From assembly GCA_024693505.1 (NCBI GenBank), contig JAILKU010000022.1, positions 41,197-105,196 on the forward strand: a stretch of 64,000 nt of DNA, written 5' to 3'. Below, one piece after another: positions 37,769-48,087 of this stretch. A model generated the notes under the pieces. That model ran no database searches. It saw only the letters and a list, made by a program, of their open reading frames with translations, and was not told where the DNA came from. Every line of letters starts with the position of its first letter. Position 1 is the stretch's first letter. The translations under genes and the position numbers were made by a program. This stretch comes from Bacteroidaceae bacterium. Lineage in GTDB: Bacteria > Bacteroidota > Bacteroidia > Bacteroidales > Bacteroidaceae.

Positions 37769-39968
37769 GAATCACACGGTCGTTAAGTTCGGCCAGCTTG
37801 GCCTTGTTCCATCGCTCGGTAGTGCCCACCAGATAGCCAGTGATGCGTTGCAGGCGGTCTATGTGCGTGCTTCCGCACTTTGGGCATACCTTCAGGTCCT
37901 TCTCGGCATTCTCGTAGCCGCATTTCATGCAGCGGTTGCGCGTATGGTTCACACTGCCGTAGCCGATGTTATATTCGTCCATCATATCCACGATACGCAT
38001 GATAGCCTCGGGATTGTGGGTTGCGTCACCGTCTATTTCCACGTAGAAGATATGTCCGCCGCGGGTCAGCTCGTGGTAGGGAGCTTCTATCTGTGCCTTG
38101 TGCAGGGCTGTGCAATGGTAATAGACGGGTACATGATTGCTGTTCGTGTAGTATTCGCGGTCCGTGATGCCGGGCAGGCTGCCGAACTTCTTCCGGTCGA
38201 TACGGGTGAAGCGTCCGGCAAGGCCTTCAGCCGGTGTAGCCAGCACGCTGTAGTTATGCTGATACTTCTCGCAGAAATCGTTCACGCGGTCGCGCATATA
38301 GGTGACAATGCGAAGTCCCAGTTGCTGAGCCTCCTCGCTCTCGCCGTGATGCTTGCCGATGAGTGCGACCAGGCCTTCAGCCAGTCCGATGAAACCGATG
38401 CCCAGGGTGCCCTGGTTGATGACGGAGGCGATGGTCTCATCTGGATCCAGCTTGTCAGCGCCGAGCCACAGCACGCTCATCACCAGCGGGAACTGTTTGG
38501 CAAAGGCTGTCTTCTGGAATTCCATGCGGTCGTGCAGCTGCTGTGCCGTCACCTGCAGCATGTTGTCCAGCTTGGCGAAGAAGGCATCGATGCGTTCCTG
38601 CTTGTTCTTGATGTCCATGCACTCGATTGCCAACCGCACGATGTTGATGGTGCTGAAGCTCACATTACCGCGACCGATACTCGTCTTGGGGCCGAAACGG
38701 TTCTCGAAGACACGGGTACGGCAGCCCATTGTGGCGCATTCCCACTTGTATCTCTCGGGGTCGTCTGCCCGCCAGTTGTCGTTGTAGTTATAGGTGGCAT
38801 CTAGGTTGATGAAGTTGGGGAAGAAACGGCGTGCGCTGACCTTGCAGGCCAGTTTGTAGAGGTCGTAGTTGCGGTCCTCGGGCAGGTAGCTGAGGCCGCG
38901 TTTCTTCTTCCATATCTGAATGGGGAAGATGGCTGTCTCGCCGTTGCCTACGCCCTCGTATGTGCTGTTCAGCAGTTCGCGGATGATGCAACGTCCTTCT
39001 GCGCTCGTGTCCGTGCCGTAGTTTATGCTGCTGAATACCACCTGGTTGCCACCGCGGCTGTGGATGGTGTTCATGTTGTGGATGAAGGCTTCCATAGCCT
39101 GGTGCACACGTCCCACGGTCTTGTTGATGGCGTGCTGCTTGATGCGTTCCCGTCCCTGCAAACCGTTCAGGGGAATGCGGAGGTAGTCTTCGATGGGTGC
39201 CTCGTACAGCTCGCTGTAGTTCTCGGCATAGAGGTCCTCCAGCACCTTTACCTCTTCAATATACGATGCGCGCACGTAGGGGGCCAGGTAGTAGTCAAAG
39301 GCCGGGATGGCCTGCCCGCCGTGCATCTCGTTCTGTGCCGTTTCCATGCTGATGCAGGCCAGTATGCTGGCCGTTTCTATGCGCTTGGCGGGGCGACTCT
39401 CGCCGTGCCCGGCCTGGAACCCGTTCTTCAGTATCTTTTCCAGGGGGTGCTGTACGCAGGTCAGGCTCTTCGTGGGGTAGTAGTCCTTGTCGTGGATATG
39501 CAGGTAGTTGTTCTTCACGGCCTCGCGCGCATCTTCCGAGAGCAGGTAGTCGTCCACGAAAGGCTTGGTGGTCTCGCTGGCGAACTTCATCATCATGCCG
39601 GCAGGTGTGTCGGCATTCATGTTGGCATTCTCTCGGGTAACGTCGTTGTTCTTTATGTTGATGATTTCAAGGAATATGTCTCTGGTCTTGGCTTTTCGTG
39701 CTACGCTTCTTGCGTTGCGGTACTTGATGTAGATTCGGGCCACGTCCTTGCGCGAACTCTTCATCAGTTCGTTCTCCACCATGTCCTGTATCTCTTCCAC
39801 GCTCATCTGGCTCCGTCCCTTCATTGAGATACGGTCGGCTATCTGGGTGATGAGGGCTTCGTCTTCGCCTTCTTCGGTGGTGAGCATCGCCTTTCGGATT
39901 GCGGCAACAATCTTCTGCTCGTTGAACCCGACGATTCTTCCATCTCTTTTTACTACGGTCTGTATCAT
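37758..39968 (-). CDS. nrdD: Anaerobic ribonucleoside-triphosphate reductase
   Basis: ATP-cone N-terminus MIQTVVKRDGRIVGFNEQKI; CMKCGYENAEKDLKVCPKCG; glycyl-radical RITGYLVGTTERWN. Confidence 0.95.
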   Translation of the reverse strand: MIQTVVKRDGRIVGFNEQKIVAAIRKAMLTTEEGEDEALITQIADRISMKGRSQMSVEEIQDMVENELMKSSRKDVARIYIKYRNARSVARKAKTRDIFLEIINIKNNDVTRENANMNADTPAGMMMKFASETTKPFVDDYLLSEDAREAVKNNYLHIHDKDYYPTKSLTCVQHPLEKILKNGFQAGHGESRPAKRIETASILACISMETAQNEMHGGQAIPAFDYYLAPYVRASYIEEVKVLEDLYAENYSELYEAPIEDYLRIPLNGLQGRERIKQHAINKTVGRVHQAMEAFIHNMNTIHSRGGNQVVFSSINYGTDTSAEGRCIIRELLNSTYEGVGNGETAIFPIQIWKKKRGLSYLPEDRNYDLYKLACKVSARRFFPNFINLDATYNYNDNWRADDPERYKWECATMGCRTRVFENRFGPKTSIGRGNVSFSTINIVRLAIECMDIKNKQERIDAFFAKLDNMLQVTAQQLHDRMEFQKTAFAKQFPLVMSVLWLGADKLDPDETIASVINQGTLGIGFIGLAEGLVALIGKHHGESEEAQQLGLRIVTYMRDRVNDFCEKYQHNYSVLATPAEGLAGRFTRIDRKKFGSLPGITDREYYTNSNHVPVYYHCTALHKAQIEAPYHELTRGGHIFYVEIDGDATHNPEAIMRIVDMMDEYNIGYGSVNHTRNRCMKCGYENAEKDLKVCPKCGSTHIDRLQRITGYLVGTTERWNKAKLAELNDRVIHDN

Positions 39969-40021
39969 TTGTGTCGTGTACTGTTGAATGTGTATAATTC
40001 GTTTAATTGAAAAAGTGGGTG

Positions 40022-40029
40022 CAAAGATA
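40022..40029 (-). promoter_or_regulatory. -7 box TATCTTTG upstream of nrdD
   Basis: CAAAGATA on + strand ~55 bp upstream of ATG 39968. Confidence 0.6.
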
Positions 40030-40361
40030 ATATAAAGGCTGTAATCGTGCAAGTAAATACAGGAAAAAATCTTGTTTTTGGGTAAACTATTTGTTGATTG
40101 TTTTTGAAAAGTTTTCCAAATTGTTTTGTAATACTCTGATAATCAATTGCGTATTTCTTTATGCTGAATGAAAAGTTTTCCAAAAATTACTTTTCTGCAC
40201 ATATCTTGAGGCTTCCGTCACGGGGTGGAAATCCCTCGTTGTAAATAGGGGAGAGTGGGATGTTTCTTCACCCGGATTAGCAAAAAATAACAGAATTTAT
40301 TTTGCTCATCTCTCGTTTATTCGTAATTTTGCACCTTGAAAACGAAATAAAAGTAACTGAA

Positions 40362-41237
40362 ATGAACAAAAAAAGCATTTACGGCGTACTTGCAGCTATT
40401 GTGCTGTTGACAGCAATTATAGGTTTCCTGGTGTATCGTATGTATGAGCAACGCAAGGAGAGTAACCAGATGTTGGAGCTGGCTGAAATGGACAAACTTG
40501 AGATGGAAAACGAATACGAAGAGTTTGCCCGCCAATACAGCGAGATGAAGACGCAAATCAACAACGACTCGCTGGTGGCTCAACTGGAGCAGGAGCAGCA
40601 GCGCACTGAGGAATTGTTAGCTGAGCTGAAACGGGTGAAGAGCAACGATGCAGCTGAAATTATGCGATTGAAGAAAGAACTGGCTACCCTGCGTCAGGTC
40701 TTGCGTAGCTACGTATTGCAGATTGATTCACTGAACCGTATGAATGCTGAACTTACTCAGGAGAATACGAACCTGAAGACACAGAATCGTCAGGCACAGG
40801 CACATATCAATTCGCTAAGTTCTGAAAATGAGACACTCAGCAGCAAGGTTGAGATAGCCAGTCAGCTCGATGCTACAGGCATTCGGGCCGAGGGTCGCAA
40901 CAAGCGCGGTAAGGCGGCCAAGAAGATTAAGGATGTAAAGAAGTTTGTCATTAGCTTTACCGTGGCCCGCAATGTCACTACTTCTACTGGAATTCGAAGT
41001 ATTTACCTGAGAATTGCCACACCTACAGGTGATGTCCTCTCTAAAGGTGGTACATTCCAGTATGAGAATCGCAATTTGGAATATAGTATCCGCAAGGATA
41101 TTGAATACACAGGAGAAGAGCAGAGCATACAGGTTTACTGGGATGTTGCTGAAGCCTTAAGTGCAGGCACTTATCGCGTAGATATCTTTGCCGATGGGCA
41201 CAATATAGGTAGCACATCGTTTGCCTTTGAAAAGTAA
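40362..41237 (+). CDS. Membrane-anchored coiled-coil protein (hypothetical)
   Basis: [27 protein letters not shown] followed by a long E/K/Q-rich heptad region; TAnnTTTG at 40324. Confidence 0.75.
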   Translation: MNKKSIYGVLAAIVLLTAIIGFLVYRMYEQRKESNQMLELAEMDKLEMENEYEEFARQYSEMKTQINNDSLVAQLEQEQQRTEELLAELKRVKSNDAAEIMRLKKELATLRQVLRSYVLQIDSLNRMNAELTQENTNLKTQNRQAQAHINSLSSENETLSSKVEIASQLDATGIRAEGRNKRGKAAKKIKDVKKFVISFTVARNVTTSTGIRSIYLRIATPTGDVLSKGGTFQYENRNLEYSIRKDIEYTGEEQSIQVYWDVAEALSAGTYRVDIFADGHNIGSTSFAFEK

Positions 41238-42040
41238 TGGGAAAAGGTAAACTTGCCAAGTTTGCCGAGATGGCTCAAAATCCCTTGGTGGTGGAATGTC
41301 CTTTTGCCGTCATGCAACAGGGTGACTTTCCTCTGCGTGGGCGATGGGGTACGGATTTCTTCCACAACGACAATCCAATTGTGTTGGAACTCGGATGTGG
41401 CAGGGGAGAGTACACAGTAGGGCTGGGACGCATTTTCCCTGATAAGAATTATATTGGTGTAGACATCAAAGGTGCCAGAATGTGGACTGGTGCACATGAT
41501 GCACTCAATAGCGGGATGACGAATGTAGGTTTCCTGCGCACCCATATAGAGTTCATCCAGAAGTTCTTCTCGCCCGGCGAAGTCAGCGAGATATGGCTCA
41601 CCTTCTCCGATCCGCAGATGAAGAAGGCTACAAAGCGCCTTTCCAGCACCTGGTTCCTACAGCGTTATCGTCAGTTCCTGAAAGACGGTGGACTCATCCA
41701 CTTGAAGACTGACAGTAATTTCCTTTTTACCTATACCGAGGAATTGTTACGTGCTAACGCTTTGCCAGTCCTCTGTCAGACACGCGACCTCTATGCCGAT
41801 GGTGGAGGCGTAGTTGCCAATACACCGGCCAACAGTCTTGAAGAGGGGGCTTTGGGAAGTGCCCGTGCCATTCAAACCTATTACGAGCAGATGTGGCGAC
41901 AACGCGGCATTCCCATCAAGTATCTATGCTTCCGCTTACCGCAGCAAGGGAACTTAATTGAACCCGATGTGGATATTCCCCTTGATGAATATCGCAGCTA
42001 TAGCCGTACGAAACGCAGTAGTTTGGAGACGGCGAGATAA
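41237..42040 (+). CDS. trmB: tRNA (guanine-N7-)-methyltransferase
   Basis: [51 protein letters not shown] overlap with upstream gene. Confidence 0.92.
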   Translation: MGKGKLAKFAEMAQNPLVVECPFAVMQQGDFPLRGRWGTDFFHNDNPIVLELGCGRGEYTVGLGRIFPDKNYIGVDIKGARMWTGAHDALNSGMTNVGFLRTHIEFIQKFFSPGEVSEIWLTFSDPQMKKATKRLSSTWFLQRYRQFLKDGGLIHLKTDSNFLFTYTEELLRANALPVLCQTRDLYADGGGVVANTPANSLEEGALGSARAIQTYYEQMWRQRGIPIKYLCFRLPQQGNLIEPDVDIPLDEYRSYSRTKRSSLETAR

Positions 42041-42041
42041 T

Positions 42042-42085
42042 GACAGACGGCAGGTAGTCAGAATGAAAACCTGCCGTCTGTCTTT
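42042..42085 (+). terminator. Rho-independent-type terminator after trmB
   Basis: GACAGACGGCAGGT...ACCTGCCGTCTGTCTTT, 14-bp perfect arms. Confidence 0.85.
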
Positions 42086-42141
42086 ATCACTCTTTACCCG
42101 AGGTTTGCGATTGTGGGTAAAGTGGATTCAATTTATGTTAA

Positions 42142-44253
42142 TTAGAATCTCAATGTTCCGCCGGCTAGAACGCAGATGCCAGGCTGTGGTATGTTGCCGA
42201 GGTCGTAGTATTGATGGTTCGTGACATTGGTGCCCTGAACGAATAGGTCGTAGTGCCGTTCCTTCCACAGCAACTTTACGTCCAGTGTGGCATATGGGTG
42301 ATAGCTTACCAGCCTGTTCGAACTCAGCCCTCGCAGATAGCCTGTTGCTGAGTCGATATATGTCTGGTCGTAGAGTAGATAGCTTCCCATGCGGTCCTGC
42401 CAGCGTACGCTCCAATTTGCTGACAGACGGTCCCAAATGCGGTGGTTGAGGCTTGCTACCAGCTTGTTTCTCAGGTACTCCAGTGCATAGTTAGACTTGT
42501 AGATGGCTGTCTCGTCGTGCCGATCCTGATGAATGTAGGTGTAGCCTATGCTCAGACTCTGTACCCAGATGTCCCGACCAACGAGCGGTGTGAAATCCAA
42601 CTTCATTTCGGCCTGTATGCCCAGGTTGTCCAAGTTGAAGGCGGTGGAGTGGTACGTGTCTGTCTCGTCATACATCACCCAGTCAATCATCTGTCGTCCG
42701 CGGTGATAAAAGCCGCGTAGTGTTCCCGTCAGTCCCTGTTGCCGATACTGTGTGCCCAACTGCAGGGAGTGGTTCTCCTCGGGGCGCAGACCCTTGTTGC
42801 CCTCGTGCGTGGCACTCTTATAATATAGTTCGGTAAAGGTGGGCAGTCTGAAGCCCTTGTTGTACGAAGCAAAGACCCTCCACTGCGTGTTGGCCCGCCA
42901 TGCCACGTCCACGCCAGGATAAAAGCGGTGTCGGTGGTTCACGTTCGTAGCCATGTTGGCCAGCAGTCCGGCCGAGATGGTCCAATGGTCGAGCACGATG
43001 TTGTGCTCTATGTTGTACGATACCAGTGTACGGTCGTCCTTCCGGGTATAGCAGATGCCGTCCTGGTTCCTAACCTTTACGTATTGTGACTCCTCCAAGT
43101 CACGTCCCAGGTTCGAACTCAGTATGCTCTCCTGCCTCAGCTCCGTCCCTACGGCGGTGCGTCCCAGTTTCCAGTTGAAGTAACCGCCCAATCGCAGGCC
43201 GTAGACGTCACCCTGGTGGAAATTCTCGCCAAAGCGTTCGCCACGCACCAGTTCGAAGTTGTCGTAGGTGCGGTTCCAGTAGACGCTTGGCGTCAGATGA
43301 AAGTGTCCATTCGTCTCGGCCCCTACGCTCATCATCCATCGTTCGTTGCGCTCATACTGGTCAGGGTAGGCTGCACTGTAGAAGGTATTTGCACCGTATG
43401 CCTTGCGGCTCATGCCTGCTTGCCAGTCGAGGGAGAGGTCATCGCTCTGCCAGTTGCCCTGATAGAAGAATTGCCCTTTGCGCCAGTCGCTGTTCATCGT
43501 GCCCCCGTCGCTGCGCCCACCGCCTCCACTCAGGTTGTTCGTTATGCGGCCTGTTGCAAGACCTACCCGTCCGCTGGCCTCGAAGGTGCCGAACGAACCA
43601 GCCCTGGCCGTCGCGCTCCCCTCTGCACCACTCTTATTGGCGGAATTCGGTAGGGCCTTTTTCGTCACCACGTTAATGGCCCCGCCGAAGGCTGTAGCGC
43701 CATAGACGCGGCTGGCTGCTCCCTCCAGCACCTCGATGCGTTCAATGTCATCGACGGTGACTGGCAAGTCCATCGAAAGGTGTCCTGTGTGGGGATTGCT
43801 GATGTTTACACCGTTGAGCAGCAGGGTCATCTGGTCAAAGGTGCCGCCATCAATGCTGATGTCCGTCTGAACTCCGAAGCCACCGCGCTGACGGACATCC
43901 ACGCCCGTGGCTAATTTCAGCAGGTCATTAATACTCTGTACTCCCGCTCGTTCAATCTCCTGACGGCTGAGTACACTGACGATTCGTGCCGACTGCAACT
44001 CAGTCAGCGGAGCCATGGTGCCGCTCACGGTCACCTCGTCCAGCCTCTCCTCGTGCTCGTCCTCCTGCTCCGCGCAGGGTATAGGGCTTGCTCCCAGTGC
44101 TGCCTCGGCCCGGGCTGCAACGCTCAGGGTAGCTGCACTGAGCACACCTATGCGCACCTGGCGCTTCAGACTGGCAAAGGCGCTGTAGCCACGTCGCGCA
44201 AACTGGCGCCACGTAACCGTTTCCTTGGCTCGTTTAAAATGTGTCTTGTACAT
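42142..44253 (-). CDS. TonB-dependent receptor (BtuB/FepA-like)
   Basis: Plug domain NDLLKLATGVDVRQRGGFGVQTDISIDGGTFDQMTLLLNGVNISNPHTGHLSMDLPVTVDDIERIEVLEGAASRVYGATAFGGAINVVTKK; C-terminal CVLAGGTLRF. Confidence 0.9.
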   Translation of the reverse strand: MYKTHFKRAKETVTWRQFARRGYSAFASLKRQVRIGVLSAATLSVAARAEAALGASPIPCAEQEDEHEERLDEVTVSGTMAPLTELQSARIVSVLSRQEIERAGVQSINDLLKLATGVDVRQRGGFGVQTDISIDGGTFDQMTLLLNGVNISNPHTGHLSMDLPVTVDDIERIEVLEGAASRVYGATAFGGAINVVTKKALPNSANKSGAEGSATARAGSFGTFEASGRVGLATGRITNNLSGGGGRSDGGTMNSDWRKGQFFYQGNWQSDDLSLDWQAGMSRKAYGANTFYSAAYPDQYERNERWMMSVGAETNGHFHLTPSVYWNRTYDNFELVRGERFGENFHQGDVYGLRLGGYFNWKLGRTAVGTELRQESILSSNLGRDLEESQYVKVRNQDGICYTRKDDRTLVSYNIEHNIVLDHWTISAGLLANMATNVNHRHRFYPGVDVAWRANTQWRVFASYNKGFRLPTFTELYYKSATHEGNKGLRPEENHSLQLGTQYRQQGLTGTLRGFYHRGRQMIDWVMYDETDTYHSTAFNLDNLGIQAEMKLDFTPLVGRDIWVQSLSIGYTYIHQDRHDETAIYKSNYALEYLRNKLVASLNHRIWDRLSANWSVRWQDRMGSYLLYDQTYIDSATGYLRGLSSNRLVSYHPYATLDVKLLWKERHYDLFVQGTNVTNHQYYDLGNIPQPGICVLAGGTLRF

Positions 44254-44298
44254 CTTTTAATTAATACTATATATTTGAATTGGTTCTGAAACCAGGCG

Positions 44299-44388
44299 CA
44301 AAGGTACGAATAAGTGAGTGATTTTCCAAATTTATTTGAGAAAACCCGAACGAAAGTACCTTCTATGGCAGTTAAAGGCACGAATAAG
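44299..44388. repeat. 74-bp promoter-bearing repeat, copy 1 (upstream of TonB receptor)
   Basis: CAAAGGTACGAATAAGTGAGTGATTTTCCAAATTTATTTGAGAAAACCCGAACGAAAGTACC...GCAGTTAAAGGCACGAATAAG. Confidence 0.92.
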
Positions 44389-44473
44389 GTTTGGATAACG
44401 CAAATTAAATGTTGTTTTAAATATCTTATGTACTTCTTCCATAGCATATCCCTAGTATATATCTACTTTTAAA

Positions 44474-44506
44474 CTAGAGAGGAATTAGAGAGGAACTAGA
44501 GAGGAA
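44474..44506. repeat. 11-bp tandem repeat YTAGAGAGGAA x3
   Basis: ctagagaggaa ttagagaggaa ctagagaggaa. Confidence 0.85.
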
Positions 44507-44684
44507 CATGAGATGTACAGAGTTGAGCTGGAGATATATAGAGCTCAATATGCGTTCAATTTGACTTAAATATGACTTCAATTAGGGTTTGAGGTGCCTT
44601 TCAGAATCGGTTTGTCTTCATGAAAATGTATGGCGGGATGTGCATTTTTGTGGCCGTATATTTGTGTAGCTCAGATAAAAGGCA

Positions 44685-44692
44685 TATCTTTG
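44685..44692 (+). promoter_or_regulatory. -7 box TATCTTTG upstream of GH2-like gene
   Basis: TAnnTTTG ~70 bp upstream of ATG 44760. Confidence 0.55.
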
Positions 44693-44759
44693 CAGATGGA
44701 ATCCTGAGACGAGATGGCTTCTTGGATTGCAGATTGTATAATGGTGACATTGGTTTGAT

Positions 44760-47507
44760 ATGAATTGCGCGTGCTGTAGATTTCTTCTGGCGGCTCTGTT
44801 GACTGTCGTGGCGGCTTCGCTGCCTGCTCAGAAAACGATTGACCTGTCCGGAAAATGGCAGTTGGCCATCGGTGAGCGGCCCGACTATAGAGACAGGGTC
44901 GTGCTGCCAGGCTCACTGACGACAAACGGGAAGGGCGACGAGGTCACAGCGCATACGGTTTGGACGGGTTCGACCTACGACTCCTCATATTATTTCAACC
45001 CCTATATGCAACGCTATCGGGAGAGGGGGAACGTGAAGTTTCCCTTCTTCCTGACTCCTGAAAGGCACTATGTCGGAAAGGCCTGGTACAGGCGGACGGT
45101 GCGGGTGCCAAAGAACTGGAAGGGGGAGCAGATAGTGCTTTTCATGGAACGCCCCCATATCGAGACGCGGGTCTTTGTGAACGGCAGGGAAGCAGGCCAT
45201 CAGATGTCGCTGTCGGTGCCTCATCAGTATGACATCACTGATCTTATCCGCCCGGGCCGGAAGAATGAGATCGTCGTATGCGTTTACAACGGCATAGAGA
45301 ATGTCGGGGTAGGGCAGGACTCTCACAGTGTGACCGATCAGACACAAGGTAATTGGAATGGGGTTGTGGGACGCCTGGAACTGAGCAGTAGGCCGCAGCC
45401 AGTCATTCGTATCACCCATGATGCAGGCCGTCGAGTGGCATGTATCCAGGTGGATAGCTGCAGATACGAGGTTGCATTGGGCGATACCGTCCGATTGTGG
45501 AGTGAGTTCGACCCATATCTCTATACCCGTACCGTCATTCATCAGGGCCGGCCGCTCACCGTCACCTTCGGCCTGCGCGATATAGCAATTCGTGAGCGTC
45601 AGCTTTTGTTGAACGGGAAACCCATCTGGCTCAGGGGCACCGTAGAGAATTGCTGTTTCCCCGAGACCGGTTATCCTCCCACCGACGAAGCTTCGTGGAT
45701 GCGCATATTCAAGAAACTGAAAGATAACGGGCTTAATCATGTGCGCTTCCACTCCTATTGCCCTCCGGAGGCAGCTTTCGCGGCCGCGGACAAACTCGGA
45801 CTTTACCTGCAACAGGAAGGCCCTTCCTGGCCGAATCATGGCGTCAGGTTGGGTAGGGGACAGGTGATTGACCAGTACCTGATCGAAGAGTCGAAGCGTA
45901 TTATCGACTCTTACGGCCATCATCCTTCGTTCGTGATGATGGCTGCAGGTAATGAGCCGGCAGGCGACTGGGTGACATACTGCAACAACTGGGTGCGCCT
46001 AATGAAGGAATATGACCCTTCGAAGATCTATTGCGGCGCATCAGTCGGAGGCGGTTGGGCCTGGGACGACGGATCGGAATATCACGTAAAGGGCGGGGCT
46101 CGAGGATTGGACTGGAATACTCGCCCTCCGCACAGCGACGACGATTATTACAGCCAGATAGAGTTTCCGCGTAACTACCGGGAAAGCCAGCCTAACCGTT
46201 CGCCTGTCATTGCCCATGAGCAGGGCCAATGGTGTGCCTTTCCCGACCTCAAGGAGATGGGTCAGTACACTGGGGCATATAAGGCGCGTAACTTTGAGAT
46301 TTTCCGCGACCTTCTGACGGATCATGGTATGGCAACTCAGGCAGAGCGTTTCCTGATGGCAAGTGGAAAGTTGCAGACTCTGGCCTATAAATACGAGATT
46401 GAGCGCAACTTGAGAACACCTGACTATTCAGGGTTCCAGCTTCTGGGATTAAATGACTACAGCGGACAGGGCACGGCGCTTGTCGGTGTGCTCAATGTGC
46501 ATTGGCAGGAGAAAGGCTATGCCACGTCTGCCGATTGGACACAGTTCTGCGCTCCTGTAGTGCCGCTTGCCTTGTTCCCCAGGTTTGTCTATGCCAATAC
46601 CGATACTCTGGTTGTGCCTGTCCAGGTGTATAATGCTTCCGACGGCCCCCTCTTGTCGGCTCAGACGATCTACTCTATTAAGGACGGAGCAGGGAGTGTC
46701 GTTGCTGCGGGCGTCCTTTCGGATGCTCATCTGCCCGTCGGTAAGAATAATGCTGTTGGTGTTGTCCGCTTCCCACTCAACAGCATCCTGGAACCGTCGA
46801 AACTAACGCTTTGTGTCCAGATAGGGTCCGACATCTGTAACAGCTGGGAGTTCTGGGTCTATCCGCAGGACTTCATTGAGACATCGGCCGTCCCCGCTGG
46901 TATTTATGTCGCCGACAGCCTGGATACTCAGGCGAAGGAGATGTTGAAACGAGGCGGTAAGGTGCTGTTGACGGCAGCCGGCAAGATACGACTGGGAAAT
47001 GATGTCGTGCAGCACTATCTGCCAGTGTTTTGGAATACAAGTTGGTTCAAGATGCGCCCGCCACATACGACAGGTGCCTATATCGACGCTGCACACCCGC
47101 TTTTCAAATATGGTTTCCCTACCGATGATTGGAGTAATTTGAACTGGTGGGAACTTCTTAACCGTGCCCAGGTGATGAATCTCATGGACTTTCCGGCCGA
47201 CTATCAGTCGCCCATTCAGCCTATTGACACTTGGCACGTCTCGCGTAAGCTTGGAATGCTGATAGAGGCCAATGTGCTTGGCGGCAAACTGTTGATGACG
47301 ACGATGGACATCACTTCCGACCTGGAACATCGTCTGGTGGCGCATCAGATGCGTAGGGCCATCCTTCGCTATATGGCAAGCAATGACTTCTGTCCCAAAA
47401 TGACCTTGCAGCCACAGATTATCAGCAACCTTTATAGCAAGGAAGGACCAAAGGTGGAGATGCACACTAATGAATCGCCCGATGAATTGAAGCCGAAGGT
47501 AAAATAA
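44760..47507 (+). CDS. Glycoside hydrolase family 2-like (beta-galactosidase-type) secreted enzyme
   Basis: IDLSGKWQLAIGE, GKAWYRRTVRVPKNWKGEQIVLFMERPHIETRVFVNG, LLNGKPIWLRGTVENCCFP, NHVRFHSYCPPEAAFAAADKLGLYLQQE, MMAAGNEP. Confidence 0.85.
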   Translation: MNCACCRFLLAALLTVVAASLPAQKTIDLSGKWQLAIGERPDYRDRVVLPGSLTTNGKGDEVTAHTVWTGSTYDSSYYFNPYMQRYRERGNVKFPFFLTPERHYVGKAWYRRTVRVPKNWKGEQIVLFMERPHIETRVFVNGREAGHQMSLSVPHQYDITDLIRPGRKNEIVVCVYNGIENVGVGQDSHSVTDQTQGNWNGVVGRLELSSRPQPVIRITHDAGRRVACIQVDSCRYEVALGDTVRLWSEFDPYLYTRTVIHQGRPLTVTFGLRDIAIRERQLLLNGKPIWLRGTVENCCFPETGYPPTDEASWMRIFKKLKDNGLNHVRFHSYCPPEAAFAAADKLGLYLQQEGPSWPNHGVRLGRGQVIDQYLIEESKRIIDSYGHHPSFVMMAAGNEPAGDWVTYCNNWVRLMKEYDPSKIYCGASVGGGWAWDDGSEYHVKGGARGLDWNTRPPHSDDDYYSQIEFPRNYRESQPNRSPVIAHEQGQWCAFPDLKEMGQYTGAYKARNFEIFRDLLTDHGMATQAERFLMASGKLQTLAYKYEIERNLRTPDYSGFQLLGLNDYSGQGTALVGVLNVHWQEKGYATSADWTQFCAPVVPLALFPRFVYANTDTLVVPVQVYNASDGPLLSAQTIYSIKDGAGSVVAAGVLSDAHLPVGKNNAVGVVRFPLNSILEPSKLTLCVQIGSDICNSWEFWVYPQDFIETSAVPAGIYVADSLDTQAKEMLKRGGKVLLTAAGKIRLGNDVVQHYLPVFWNTSWFKMRPPHTTGAYIDAAHPLFKYGFPTDDWSNLNWWELLNRAQVMNLMDFPADYQSPIQPIDTWHVSRKLGMLIEANVLGGKLLMTTMDITSDLEHRLVAHQMRRAILRYMASNDFCPKMTLQPQIISNLYSKEGPKVEMHTNESPDELKPKVK

Positions 47508-47536
47508 GGATGCCGGCGCCGGCCATCCTACAAAAA

Positions 47537-47589
47537 CTAAAATATCTCCAAAGATTTGAAAGCAGCTTTCATCTTCAGAGATATTTTAG
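47537..47589 (-). terminator. Nested hairpin downstream of tRNA-Arg
   Basis: CTAAAATATCTC...GAGATATTTTAG 12-bp perfect arms enclosing TGAAAGC-AG-CTTTCA-like inner stem. Confidence 0.65.
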
Positions 47590-47595
47590 CTTTCG

Positions 47596-47669
47596 TGATC
47601 CCGCAGGGATTCAAACCCTGGACCTTCAGAACCGGAATCTGACGCTCTATTCAGCTAAGCTACGGGACC
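47596..47669 (-). tRNA. tRNA-Arg (anticodon CCG)
   Basis: Reverse strand GGTCCCGTAGCTTAGCTGAATAGAGCGTCAGATTCCGGTTCTGAAGGTCCAGGGTTTGAATCCCTGCGGGATCA; acceptor, D, anticodon (CAGA-TTCCGGT-TCTG) and T stems fold by eye; CCA not encoded. Confidence 0.93.
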
Positions 47670-47687
47670 AATTTCGATTTCGGGGGA

Positions 47688-47841
47688 CAAAGGTACGAAT
47701 AAGTGAGTGATTTTCCAAATTTATTTGAGAAAATCCGAGCGAAAGTGCTTTCAACGGCAGTTAAAGGTACGAATAAGTGAGTGATTTTCCAGATTTATTT
47801 GAGAAAATCCGAGCGAAAGTGCTTTCAACGGCAGTTAAAGG
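47688..47841. repeat. 74-bp promoter-bearing repeat, two tandem copies upstream of tRNA-Arg
   Basis: CAAAGGTACGAATAAGTGAGTGATTTTCCAAATTTATTTGAGAAAATCCGAGCGAAAGTGCTTTCAACGGCAGTTAAAGG repeated. Confidence 0.95.
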
Positions 47842-48087
47842 TATGAAAGTATGGCAAAACGGAGTTCAATATAGGTGCGGATTGGGTGATAGAACAAAAA
47901 TCTTTACGATTTGTCTTTGGAAAGGGAAAAATGAATTATTCGAAGCTCTTTTTGACTCTTTTGGCGGCTTTGAAAGTAAAAATACGTTATTTTGTGCAGA
48001 TTTATCCCGAAAGATTTTACAAATTGGGCAAAAAGCTATACCTTTGCCTTACATTTTGATTCTGAAATGAGAAAAAAGAGATAGCAA

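Noticed and set aside
44254-44760. Cobalamin riboswitch upstream of the TonB-dependent receptor
   Set aside because: No B12-box-like sequence seen; upstream region is the 74-bp promoter repeat.
47510-47710. 66-aa + strand ORF
   Set aside because: Spans the tRNA-Arg gene on the opposite strand; spurious.
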